Assembly: GCF_026151205.1 (NCBI RefSeq)
Contig: NC_087076.1
Coordinates: 11,260,902-11,324,901, forward strand
Origin: Bolinopsis microptera
Lineage: Eukaryota; Ctenophora; Tentaculata; Lobata; Bolinopsidae
DNA length: 64,000 nt
Direction: 5' to 3'
Shown here: positions 50,559 through 62,168 of the stretch, piece by piece
Layout: every line of letters starts with the position of its first letter
Position numbering within the stretch: position 1 is the first letter of the stretch
Notes under the pieces: generated by a model
What the model was told of the DNA's origin: nothing
The model's database searches: none
Seen by the model: only the letters and a program-made list of their open reading frames with translations
Position numbers and translations under genes: made by a program

Positions 50559-52341
50559 TCTTTCCAAATTTGCGATTTCATTGGAATACATTTTAGTAAG
50601 GTCCGGGATTAGAAGTCGGTAAATGTAGCTTCGCTGACTCACAATCTGCGACGTCGTCGTGACTTTAATTTCCGCTCACTGAAGCACATCTCACAAAACT
50701 TGCTACCTATATTCAGTTTAGCTGTATGTTGCCAACTTATAACCTCTGATCCTACAAGCTTTCTTTGATAGTATAGTAGCTAACTTTGAAATAGAAAATC
50801 TTCTGCATTATGCCTTGCAGTTGCACGGTAAACCGAGATTAAGAGTGTAGCGTAGGAGCGACACAATCGCCCGTGTCGCTCCTGCACTGCACACACTCAC
50901 ACTAACCTGGAGGGGGATATTTAAAACATACAAGTGATATGAAAGGATTTTATTAGCAGGAGCTTTCAAAATACTTGTGTAAATCGTCTTCAGCTCACAC
51001 TGCACACTAAGCTCGCTCCTGATCAACCGAGCACTTTATGTCCTTATTAGCACAAAAGAGTATCTCTCGCATCATTTCAGTGTCAATGTTTAACTATACT
51101 CACAACCGCAATTAAAATTAAATACATTTATTGTGAAAATATTATTAGTTCCACTATTCTCCCCTAACTTCCCAGTTCATCCGATCGGGCAGTAGTAAAG
51201 AACAAAATGTATCTTACATATTAAATATTAGCACGATCAAGTGATAGGGGCTGAAATATATCATTTGCTGTTTTACGTAACAGATTAGTAGATTACATTT
51301 ACAGATGAGTAAATATGTCAATGACAACATGTACTTTTTCAGCATCCGGTCGGAGTTGGGCCTGCAGGAATGAACCCGTTTCTTACTGATTACGAAGTCA
51401 ATGTTGGGACTGAAAGATCTAACCTGTTTCTTACTGATCACGAAGTCAATGTTGGGACTGAAAGATCTAACCTATTTCTTACTGATCGCGAAGTGATTGT
51501 TGCGACCGGATGGATTGGTTGTCGGTCACCGGATTGTTATATGTTATATGTTATGCAAATGAATCCGTTTCTTGCGGATCACGAAGTGTGATGTAATCTC
51601 GTTATCATTTATACTTTCAATCTGTAATCTTCCGTAATCATTTCTATGAAATTGTCTTTAGTTATTTAGTACATATTATTTGTTTATGTACGAAATTGTT
51701 TTTAGCATTTATGACAGAATCATTTGAAAATTATTTACATGCAATTCAAATAGTAAAACTATCTCTACTATAATTCTAAAATTATCTTTGTACATTGTAC
51801 GACCGTCCACGTGAAAGTTGTTAAAACGACATTTTTATCGGTTTTGTGGTAATTATACGTTGTGGTAATTATACGTTGTGTTCATTGCAAGCTATATTTT
51901 AATGGGCTGTATACTCGGTCGTGACAGATATTTTTGATGCGATAAAAACTGACTAAAAAGAATACTATTAGCTTCCTTTGTGTGACCACGGGCTTTTTAG
52001 TTTCTTTATAATATACAAAGAATACTTATATTTTTATGTAATCCTGTTGTAATTCAAATTGTATTTCAATCGTAGGATTTTTAAAATTTCTAATTTCTTA
52101 TTGTACCACAATTCCTGTATTTCTGATTTCATCGTCTAAAAACTTCTTGGAATAGACATAAACCCTCAAATAGAGACCAATCATCGCACACGATGTACGT
52201 GCACCCGGGGTTAAATACGACGCAATTGTCAGCACTGCGCGCGCGCACACGTACCATCTTATGTGTGCTGATCTGTATGTGCCTATCCTACTTGTGAAAC
52301 AAGCGCGTCACGCAGTACGCGTAGGCACATGGCTATGTGAA
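50559..52341. other. No gene supported; includes a 48-bp minisatellite
   Basis: AT-rich DNA. Apart from the minisatellite (51371-51592), a CpG/GCGCGC patch at 52236-52330 sits directly left of satellite array 2. Confidence 0.5.
51371..51592. repeat. 48-bp minisatellite (about 3 units plus a separated copy)
   Basis: Units start TTTCTTACTGATCACGAAGT and continue CAATGTTGGGACTGAAAGAT. Unit length divisible by three leaves 16-residue repeats open on both strands, so the apparent frames here are repeat artefacts. Confidence 0.85.
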
Positions 52342-54567
52342 GCATCCAATAATTTAATTTCATTCCCCTTGATGGTTCCAATTAGAATAAGACCTCTCCA
52401 TGGAAACACAATATTCTAGTATATTTATTTCTAGTTCCTGGCATCCAATAATTTAATTTCATTCCCCTTGATGGTTCCAATTAGAACAAGACCTCTCCAT
52501 GGAAACACAATATTCCAGTATATTTATTTCTAGTTCCTGGCATCCAATAATTTAATTTCATTCCCCTTGATGGTTCCAATTAGAATAAGACCTCTCCATG
52601 GAAACACAATATTCCAGTATATTTATTTCTAGTTCCTGGCATCCAATAATTTAATTTCATTCCCCTTGATGGTTCCAATTAGAATTAGGCCTCTCCATGG
52701 AATCACAATATTCCAGTATATTTATTTCTAGTTCCTGGCATCCAATAATTTAATTTCATTCCCTTGATGGTTCCAATTAGAATAAGACCTCTCCATGGAA
52801 ACACAATATTCCAGTATATTTATTTCTAGTTCCTGGCATCCAATAATTTAATTTCATTCCCCTTGATGGTTCCAATTAGAATTAGACCTCTCCATGGAAA
52901 CACAATATTCCAGTATATTTATTTCTAGTTCCTGGCATCCAATAATTTAATTTCATTCCCCTTGATGGTTCCAATTAGAATAAGACCTCTCCATGGAAAC
53001 ACAATATTCCAGTATATTTATTTCTAGTTCCTGGCATCCAATAATTTAATTTCATTCCCCTTGATGGTTCCAATTAGAATAAGACCTCTCCATGGAAACA
53101 CAATATTCCAGTATATTTATTTCTAGTTCCTGGCATCCAATAATTTAATTTCATTCCCCTTGATGGTTCCAATTAGAATAAGACCTCTCCATGGAAACAC
53201 AATATTCCAGTATATTTATTTCTAGTTCCTGGCATCCAATAATTTAATTTCATTCCCCTTGATGGTTCCAATTAGAATAAGACCTCTCCATGGAAACACA
53301 ATATTCCAGTATATTTATTTCTAGTTCCTGGCATCCAATAATTTAATTTCATTCCCCTTGATGGTTCCAATTAGAATTAGACCTCTCCATGGAAACACAA
53401 TATTCCAGTATATTTATTTCTAGTTCCTGGCATCCAATAATTTAATTTCATTCCCCTTGATGGTTCCAATTAGAATAAGACCTCTCCATGGAAACACAAT
53501 ATTCCAGTATATTTATTTCTAGTTCCTGGCATCCAATAATTTAATTTCATTCCCCTTGATGGTTCCAATTAGAATAAGACCTCTCCATGGAAACACAATA
53601 TTCCAGTATATTTATTTCTAGTTCCTGGCATCCAATAATTTAATTTCATTCCCCTTGATGGTTCCAATTAGAATAAGACCTCTCCATGGAAACACAATAT
53701 TCCAGTATATTTATTTCTAGTTCCTGGCATCCAATAATTTAATTTCATTCCCCTTGATGGTTCCAATTAGAATAAGACCTCTCCATGGAAACACAATATT
53801 CCAGTATATTTATTTCTAGTTCCTGGCATCCAATAATTTAATTTCATTCCCCTTGATGGTTCCAATTAGAATTAGACCTCTCCATGGAAACACAATATTC
53901 CAGTATATTTATTTCTAGTTCCTGGCATCCAATAATTTAATTTCATTCCCCTTGATGGTTCCAATTAGAATAAGACCTCTCCATGGAAACACAATATTCC
54001 AGTATATTTATTTCTAGTTCCTGGCATCCAATAATTTAATTTCATTCCCCTTGATGGTTCCAATTAGAATAAGACCTCTCCATGGAAACACAATATTCCA
54101 GTATATTTATTTCTAGTTCCTGGCATCCAATAATTTAATTTCATTCCCCTTGATGGTTCCAATTAGAATTAGACCTCTCCATGGAAACACAATATTCCAG
54201 TATATTTATTTCTAGTTCCTGGCATCCAATAATTTAATTTCATTCCCCTTGATGGTTCCAATTAGAATTAGACCTCTCCATGGAAACACAATATTCCAGT
54301 ATATTTATTTCTAGTTCCTGGCATCCAATAATTTAATTTCATTCCCCTTGATGGTTCCAATTAGAATTAGACCTCTCCAGTCTCCATGGAAACACAATAT
54401 TCCAGTATATTTATTTCTAGTTCCTGGCATCCAATAATTTAATTTCATTCCCCTTGATGGTTCCAATTAGAATAAGACCTCTCCATGGAAACACAATATT
54501 CCAGTATATTTATTTCTAGTTCCTGGCATCCAATAATTTAATTTCATTCCCCTTGATGGTTCCAATT
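52342..54567. repeat. 99-bp satellite, array 2 (~22.5 copies)
   Basis: Same unit and orientation as array 1. Nearly all units are 99 bp; one lacks a C (CATTCCCTTGATGG near 52760) and one carries a 6-bp duplication (CTCCAGTCTCCATGG near 54376). It starts at GCATCCAAT and is cut short by Mutator-like element 3. Confidence 0.97.
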
Positions 54568-54571
54568 GATT

Positions 54572-54988
54572 GGCCGACATCTGTCCGACAGCGACATCTG
54601 TCCGAATCAGAAAATAGGTTATTTGGACAATAGTTTATGTTGGATCCTACCGTACGATTTTCTTGAAACTTTCCATAAAGTATAGTGGTTATATGACGAA
54701 TAATCTGTGTAAGTTTGAGCGAGTTTCTATGTGCCAAATTTAAGATATTACCTTAAACACTAAAAATATATCCAATTCGGTGGTTTTCAGTGGTTCCAAA
54801 GCATATATCTGGAGATCCAACGATATGATTTTCTTGAAACTTTCTAGATAGTAAGATAGCTTTAAGACAAATAATTTTTGCAAGTTTGATTAAATTTCTA
54901 TGTGCCAAATTTGAGATATCACTTCAAACACACGAAAATAGTGTTGTCGGACAGACAGATGTCGCTGTCGGACAGATGTCGTGTTACC
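54572..54988. mobile_element. Mutator-like element 3 (417 bp, non-autonomous)
   Basis: Ends GACATCTGTCCGACAGCGAC at the left and its reverse complement in GTCGCTGTCGGACAGATGTC plus GTGTTACC at the right, matching elements 1 and 2. Flanks CAATTGATT and AAACTGATT agree at 7 of 9 positions, a decayed 9-bp duplication. The body is two diverged copies of the TTTCTATGTGCCAAATTT unit found at 40 and 42.6 kb. Confidence 0.75.
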
Positions 54989-54997
54989 AAACTGATT

Positions 54998-56821
54998 TAT
55001 TGTTGTTTAATTTTGAATCTATTGAAATTATTATATTAACTGAATTACATTGTATAGACTGCATAGCAAAAGTTTGGAGCTTTGTCTGCTGAAAGTCAGT
55101 TTTGAAACAATTGAATGAAAGGAGAGCTACTGACTGATATCATAAGCTACAGTAGGGAACTTAGTGGTAAGTCTTTGTTAAGTTATACAATTAAAATATT
55201 GTATACAACAAATTTTAAAATCCTGCGGCACAGGATCCTGTTGTTTTCCTACTCTGCCTCTCCCAAACCCCTCTCCTTCCCCTTTCTTCAGGTTTATTCT
55301 TCAATTTTTTAAATTAGATAGCAGATATATTTTCTTTCGAATTAGTAATGGCATTATACATTATTTGGTATCGTATGTATGTTGTGTTTAGTGTTTGCTA
55401 ACTAGGTATGTGCTGTATATTTTGAAGAATTTTGAGGCTCACGACGTCTCGTCCCATGGGTTGAGTTGTAAGCTGAGTATATGTTCAAATCGCCTTACTT
55501 CGTATGGTGAAACATCGACAGGTTTGCCTTGACCTTTCGGACGAGTGTTTGCCCACCGGGGATCAAAAAATATGATCACCATGAACATTACTTTGACACG
55601 TGAACTTATCAAACGACTGTAATGATTCCATTAAATTTTCTTAGTATATTTAGCTAGTTTATAGTAGATACACACGATCACAGAATAGAAGAGCACAATT
55701 GGGCTCTTTGTTCTGCGACCGTGTTTCCTCGGTGGGCCGACAGGTTTTTGTTGTGTAGTAGTGCTGGGGAAAAAACACGCTTTAAATACCAATGAATGTA
55801 AATATTGTTAATTGACATTAGTGCCACAGTTTATGTGGTAAAAACAAATTTATGGTCAAACATTATATATCGTAGAAGGGCATGATTTACCCACATCACT
55901 AAGCATCTGGATGGATAATTAGCACACAAGGATAAACTGACCTTTAAACATGACCACCAGCTATACCACGTAATCATAGCTCCAAAATAAATTAATTGCT
56001 CTACATAGAAACATCTGGCCTGATCTTATCACATTGTGGTCCCCTGGGGTTCGGTAAAGCCCTTACAGGCAACTGGGTCCTTTTACCAGCCACAATAAAA
56101 CTAGTCATGCCAGTACTGTCATAAACTGTAACCAACTATTTAAAAATAAGATATCTTTTGCTAGAATTTTACATTTTAAGCCATAGAGCAATCTTCTCAA
56201 TTTTAAAATTTAAAAATAACATTTTACCCTAACTATGATGTGGTGGCATTTCATACTTAACTAAAATTCAACTTTGAAAGTCAATAGATTATTAGTCACA
56301 ATGAAATTATAGTTTAAGACATCCATTTTGCATTGTGTTTCCAATATTAGAATTTATGATATGTATTGATTGAATAATTGGTAATAAATTTAACTTTTGT
56401 TTTATTAACTTTTGTTTTATTAACAAGTTTAGTTAGGAAGATTGTTTGTGATTGATATCATCGATTTTCACCTTTTAAGAGTCTAAATTGCAGGAACTTG
56501 AACTCGATAGAATGATGACGTGGTGACCATTATATCTGATATTATAACAAACTTGAAAAGTTACATGCTTTTTACGTAAATGTATGAACCAAAAGTGTTG
56601 CTTTTATTGGTGTTTCTTAAAACTTTAACTATCACGATCGAATTATAGACTTTAATTGAAGCTAATGGGACACATCTGACCGCAGATTAAACGTTTAGCC
56701 GGTGTAGTAGAGACGAAATCCATACCTCAGAGGTTGCCAGCTAAACCAGTTGTAAGTGGTTCACAATCATTAAAATTGTTAGGTATTGTTAAAAGTGCAA
56801 CGAGCTGAGCCTTTGCGCCGT
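54998..56821. other. No gene supported
   Basis: AT-rich DNA. Short frames, for example 55115-55312, show no family features. Confidence 0.5.
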
Positions 56822-57038
56822 GACATGGACGGTAACACAACTCGTGTCCGACAGCGAGATCTGTCCGAATCAGGGTACCAGAAAAAAACGGCATCTGTCC
56901 GAAATCATCATCTGATTTCAACACATTTCCAATTAGAGACATGATCTGAACTCATGAACTGTTACTCGCTAATTTGTATACGTAACATTTCCAATTTGAG
57001 ATATGATCTACCCAATGCTCCGCGTCCGCCATATAATA

Positions 57039-57544
57039 TTATATGATCTGCGTTCTTAGCAGTACCCCAAAGGAAAGATCGTCGAGTATTTTCGTCCCAT
57101 CCAGAGTCCCAGAGCAGCATTGTTTCGTTGTCGGTAGAGAGCATATAGTTTGCAGGAATGGGGAGCGTTTCCAGATTAGAAAGGTTTCCAGATTAGAAGG
57201 GTTTCTCGGGTTAGAAAGGTGTCTGTTTGCTGCTTTTCTGCTTCTCTGTACCATTCTGTTGAGGGGTGATAGCTGGCAGCTCTAGATTCGTAACCCAATC
57301 CACCAACTGATTCAGATAAGAGTTATTTCGTCGGTCGATCTCCACCAGAAGCTTTTCTTTTCAAGTTCTGTTTGCTGACGTGGACGGTCGTTTCAGCATG
57401 GTGGGCAGGGTGAGTGCGGTCAGGAGTAGGAGTGATCAGTTGTTTCTCCACGGTAGAATCGTGCTCTGCAACCCTTTCGGAAATCCGAATATTTCCAGTG
57501 GGTGGTATCATCTCTTTATTTGTCGAAGACGTATCGGAAGCCAT
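57039..57544 (-). pseudogene. MULE/FLYWCH-type protein remnant
   Basis: On the - strand, one frame (57323-57544) has a polar segment ending K-R-K-A-S-G-G-D-R-P. Shifted frames downstream give N-L-E-T-L-P-I-P, then M-L-S-T-D-N-E-T-M-L-L-W-D-S-G-W-D and F-L-W-G-T-A-K-N-A-D-H-I. This resembles the L-x-I-P ... F-L-x-x-D-S-G ... R-I-L-I-F-x-T-x-x-N-L region that precedes the catalytic core in FLYWCH-type MULE transposases. Frameshifts and the lack of the core show decay. Confidence 0.55.
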
Positions 57545-57653
57545 TCAGGACAGGGTTCTCCGGGCCGAGCCTTGTTTGCGTCCAGGGATAAACTGAAGAT
57601 TGGTTGCAATTGTGGATTGCGATAACTAATCTACATACCGCTGTCTTATATGT

Positions 57654-59711
57654 GGGCAATTCCACGATAACGGTAACCAATAACAAAATAATAAAGTTTG
57701 GAGGTGGTTTGGGAGAGATAGAAAATCTTTAAGATATTTGACCATATTTTCAGGGGCAAAAACCGTTTGTTGATATCTAGCCTAGTTTAAAAACTGTAGC
57801 GCGACAAAGTTGGCTTAAATTTAGTGTATCTTTAGTGTGAATATCCAGTTATTTTCCGAAAGATTTTAGGGAGCTTTATTAATCGTAGAATTCAATATTT
57901 TATCCTGTATATCAACCTAGTGGGCTTCAGATAGAAGGCCAGCCTAATTTTGAGGGCCAAATTTCTTTACTTTTTGAGTGTCTTATGATCAAATTTTTCC
58001 TCTTCGCGTGTGAATAACGCTACCAAATAGTAAAAAATGTTTTACTGTGGCTACACTACAAGTCTGTTTGATTCGTAACTCTCTCTCTAACGGCAACTTT
58101 AGTCATCTATAAAGGTCAGAAAATTTCATTCGTTTTGTCACACTGGAAGTGCAAAAAATAGAGGTAGTGTGATTCACAGGTAGCGTAATTCACAGCTTGG
58201 TAGTGTAATTTACACAGCGGAAAATTAATAAAACAAGTGGTTTAAATGCTTTGTTGTGAAATAAATTGTACTTTCAATACTTCCAGGGTAATTCCAGGGA
58301 CCTATTTTCAACAACTGCCTGAAAGTGTTGGTAATTTAATCGAAATTAGGGTTCCGCCAGGGCAAAATGTGCCACTTTTAGACCTTAAATCGCAAAAATA
58401 ATGATTTTTAAATGGATTAGGACATCAAAATTGATTTGAAAGTGTTTTATAGTCATTGTTAGGTCTGGGAACACTTATTTGAGTAATTTAAAGGCTTATT
58501 TTCAGAAAATATCAGCAATTTGGGGCTAAAATTACCTTATTTTCTTGTCACGTAACTAAATTTTGCTCAAAAGAGCAGTGTTTTTGCCCCAAAAAATTCT
58601 AATTTTTATCAAAAACCATGTATAGAGGTATCAAATTAAAGCTCTTGATGACCTCTTCACATTAAAAACACAAAGAAGTAGTTTAGAATTGATATAAGTG
58701 ATAAAATGGTCTAAAAATGGATTCAAAAAGTTCTAAATTTCACCCAATTTCTGTCTAATCATGAACCTTTGAGAGCTCATAAAAAAATCATGCCACAATA
58801 TTACACTGTACATTTTTCTAGGATTACTCTAAATGTCCTATACTTACAGATAGATCAACTTATAGATGCTTACCAAAGTTAATTTGCAACTTATTTTTGT
58901 AGTTTGTCCTAAAAAATGGCAAAAATTGCCAAAAAATGCAATTTTTGACAAAAAATGAGGTAAAATTAATATTTGAGGTCAAATATCCATTTAATCACTC
59001 TAAAAACCTTTTTAAACGTTATTTTGGGGCAAGATACCCCTAGAAAACATGTTTTGTGGTATATCATACCACTTAGTCATGCCTATGTCTTATGTCTACC
59101 TCGTATGGCGCCCGGACCACTGTGGTATGGCAGTAGGGTGTAATCTACACCATTACCAGTATCTAATTGGACCAATTAGTAGTCAATCTAATTTAAAATC
59201 AGTAATAGTCAGTCTACTTCACCATTTTACAATAGTAGCAACCAAATCAAGAACAAGCAAACATCAATACAACGCACAAACAGAGCAACTGGGCAGAGTG
59301 TGAGTTACACTACGTCCAAATGTGAATAACGTTTACTTCCTATATTGTCCCTGTACTACACACATTCCACAAATTTATGTTAGGAAGGACATAGGAAGTT
59401 GAAAAAATGTGTACTTTATTGTGATCAAGCCTTATTGTAACTTCTGCTATTACACTGGGGCACGAATTGCAATTTTAAGGCAGGATTTCTAAAACACCAA
59501 ATTATGCCTGTGAATAACGCCTACTTTTTAAAATGCCGCTCACATAAAAAGTATAAGAGATAGACATTAAACTTTTGTTGCCACATCATCACAAACGTTT
59601 AAACTTCATTCTGACTTTATATTATCATGCTGCTAATGTTAGCCTACAATTAGCATGCAATTAAAAGCTAAATTTTGTGCAAAGTGTGAATTACACTACG
59701 TGGAATTGCCC
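57654..59711. mobile_element. 2058-bp TIR element nested in Mutator-like element 2
   Basis: The ends GGGCAATTCCACG and its exact reverse complement CGTGGAATTGCCC are flanked by ATGT (57650-57653 and 59712-59715). The interior repeats phrases such as GTGTAATTCACA, GTGTGAATTACACTACG and GTGAATAACG. No transposase is visible, so it is non-autonomous. The superfamily is not identified; a 4-bp duplication limits the choices. Confidence 0.75.
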
Positions 59712-59999
59712 ATGTACTCATGTCCTGTGATGTGATCGACAGCTTGTAAGTTTACGGCTAGGACGATCTGACGTTCCTGTTCTCAACTAGTCAATCATAT
59801 ATCGAGGATTATATTTCAATGGATCACATCAGCATTAGAACAATGGGAGCAACGTCACGAGATTACCCGTGAGCTTGTGAAATACGAATGTGAACTGAAA
59901 TTACAATATGATCCGAAATTCGGACAGATGTCGACATGGACACGGTTGGACACCACCTATACCATTATTTGGTAGATCAACTTAATAGATTTACATGGT

Positions 60000-60099
60000 T
60001 TTGACTTACATCTCAAAACTTATTTAATTTAACTGTTACTATACCTGCCGGCAGGTATAGTAACAGTTAAATTAAATAAGTTTTGAGATGTAAGTCAAA
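60000..60099. repeat. Perfect 100-bp palindrome
   Basis: Bases 60000-60049 are the exact reverse complement of 60050-60099 with no spacer. The centre is CCTGCCGGCAGG. Pairing stops at 59999/60100. Confidence 0.97.
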
Positions 60100-60979
60100 C
60101 AGTATTTCCCAGGAACAATATTTCATCACAAATGAACAAATTGCTCCAAGATACATACAGTTCGAGCTCATATGATTTTCTTCCTGTAAGTATATCTTGT
60201 CAAATGTCAAAGAATCGATGTATGTTGTTACACGCTTCATAACTTATCGCAGCAATGTGTACTATCCTACATTCGTTTTCATTTGGTATATACATTCATT
60301 GAAATAACTATTGTTTTTCAGCCAAAGAGTAGTCGAAGATTGAGAGCATTCCTGCTATCAAGAAACCTGTTATCAAGAAGCCTGATATCAAAAAACCTGA
60401 TATCAAGACATGCAGCACTGTCAAATCGGTTAGTACAAGTGGAAAAACTGTTCGTGAACACGTGTCGCCCATCGGGATACTTGGATATTGCCGATTTTAT
60501 GTGTGATCTCGAGTTACATATGTCGTCACTCGTCATGCTCAAATCCATCTAAATAACTTGTTTCCAGGCTTGATAATCAGCTGTTACCCGGGTGAAACTT
60601 CAGTTTATCTTCTATCAACGTTTATTGATCTCACAAATGCTTGATGTTTGAATTGCAGTGTCGTTTAACACTAACAGTACCTAAATCGCCAGTATGTAAA
60701 GTCAAATCACTAGTATGAAGGCATATCATAGTAGTACATTTTACTGATTTAAATCGAAACCGTCAGATCTTAACGTTCAAAATGTACGATAAAAACTTTA
60801 CCAAGCCGAGTTTTACCGAGGTTTTGCAAACATGCGATGGAAAACAAACGCATTCCACTGAGTGGAATCCACTCATGTGTAAGACGGAACCAGTCAAATC
60901 CCTGTCAAAACTTCGAGCAAATCTGCACACACTGTAACCAGCCAGGGGAGGTGGTTACAGAAGGAGGCAGTGACGACTG
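60100..60979. other. Upstream part of the KDZ-like remnant or intergenic
   Basis: A Lys-Pro repeat (I-K-K-P, near 60355-60410) follows an acceptor-like TTTTTCAG at 60314-60321. It may be an exon of the transposase-derived gene below, but this could not be confirmed. Confidence 0.35.
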
Positions 60980-61870
60980 TTGACATACATGTTAATTTCT
61001 GTTTCACCTGTCAGACTCCATATCGATACACCGATGTCTCGGAAGGGGTGTTCACGGTTCAATAACAACGACCATACAATTGTAGACTGTCAGCTTCTGG
61101 AAACCATCTTCACCAGACTGACATTGTTTGGACACCCCATATCCGAGACAGTCGATCTTTCCGAAAGGAGTCCGACAGTCCCCACCTTACCAACCCTAGG
61201 GGATCCCTTCCTACTCTATATGGGCATGAAGGAGACACCTCTAGACTTCCTGTCCTGTAGAGAGTGTGGGAGGCATTCCCCTGTCATCCTCTTTGATGTG
61301 AAAGCAATAGATAAAGGCTCTGACGGCAAACCTGATGTCTACCCCATACAATTTGATGACTTGTGGAACATCGATCGTCAAGCAGAAAACCGGATCTAAC
61401 GTCATCAACGGTATGCTTGACATGCTTAAATTAATCAAGAAGGGGACACTGAGATAACGGGTGGAGATGATAATAGAACACAACACAGATCACTATTCGT
61501 TCACTAAAAAGTTTGTACAGATTGCTGGGAAGAGTGGTGGACTTCTCACAGTCATGTGTCCACATGAATATGTGTAGGGTTTAAGGTCCTCTGCCTGCAT
61601 GAAGGGGCATCGGATTACGTTCAGTTCCTTAGATCATGGCAGCATATTCCGTCAATATCTGTTGTGGTCTTTGCTTCCCAAGTGGCCAGACATGCCGAGA
61701 AGCAGTTCCCTGGTATGCTGCCACCATACGGAGGAAAGCTGGCAGACTCTTCAAAACCGGAGATCCCGCAATTCATCAAATTCGGCGGCGTTATAAACTT
61801 CGATGAGCTGTTGAACCACAAAGTTCAATCTGTGAAATCCAACCCTAGAGACCATCCTGTAACCAAGTGA
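60980..61870 (+). pseudogene. KDZ/HMGXB3-like transposase-derived gene, decayed
   Basis: The frame 60980-61399 contains L-S-C-R-E-C-G-R-H-S-P-V-I-L-F-D, similar to the C-x-x-C-G ... P-x-L-I-x-D segment before the catalytic core in KDZ-type (Kyakuja-Dileera-Zisupton) and HMG domain-containing protein 3-like proteins. After a break, F-T-K-K-F-V-Q-I-A-G-K-S-G-G-L-L-T-V-M-C-P-H is the highly conserved G-G-x-x-x-x-x-C-P-H block. In another frame, H-E-G-A-S-D-Y, then V-V-F-A-S-Q-V-A-R-H-A continues it. At least two frameshifts or stops (near 61455 and 61577) separate the pieces. Introns cannot be excluded, but conserved blocks run directly across the breaks, favouring a pseudogene. Confidence 0.65.
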
Positions 61871-61908
61871 AGCCACAAGTTACCATATTTATGTCCATAA
61901 TCAAAGAT

Positions 61909-61953
61909 AGAGATTCGGCGGAAAGACAGTGCAGGCTGAGCGCCGCCCAGTAA
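61909..61953. repeat. Short repeat shared with 29602-29642
   Basis: AGAGATTCGGCGGA, then CAGGCTGAGCGC and GCCCAGTAA, occurs at both sites with small differences, in the same orientation. Confidence 0.7.
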
Positions 61954-62168
61954 GCCATAAGTACATCTTATTTGACAGATTTCATTCGAGGTGAATTTTA
62001 AAAATCCATAAGATATATTTCATCGCTTGAATATTTGTGCACAGCTGCTACGGAATAGAATAAACACATCAATTTGTGAGCAAAATCACAAGGAGCTTAA
62101 TAGGTACAGATATTCATTATATAACATGTCGGGGATGAACTTACTGCTGTCGGTTACATTCATACATC

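Larger units (their letters stand above)
56831..59932 (-). mobile_element. Mutator-like element 2 with 9-bp TSD, split by another TIR element
   Basis: GACATGGAC flanks it at 56822-56830 and 59933-59941. The left end GGTAACACAACTCGTGTCCG equals the family terminus and the right end keeps CGGACAGATGTC. Subterminal sequence at 56930-57010 matches 50380-50460 in reverse, and 59730-59930 matches 50010-50190 and 48440-48520 in reverse. Remnants of a MULE protein lie at 57039-57544. The 57654-59711 element is inserted inside. Confidence 0.85.

Noticed and set aside
51214-51591. 16-residue repeat proteins on both strands
   Set aside because: The 48-bp minisatellite unit is a multiple of three, so frames stay open on both strands without selection.
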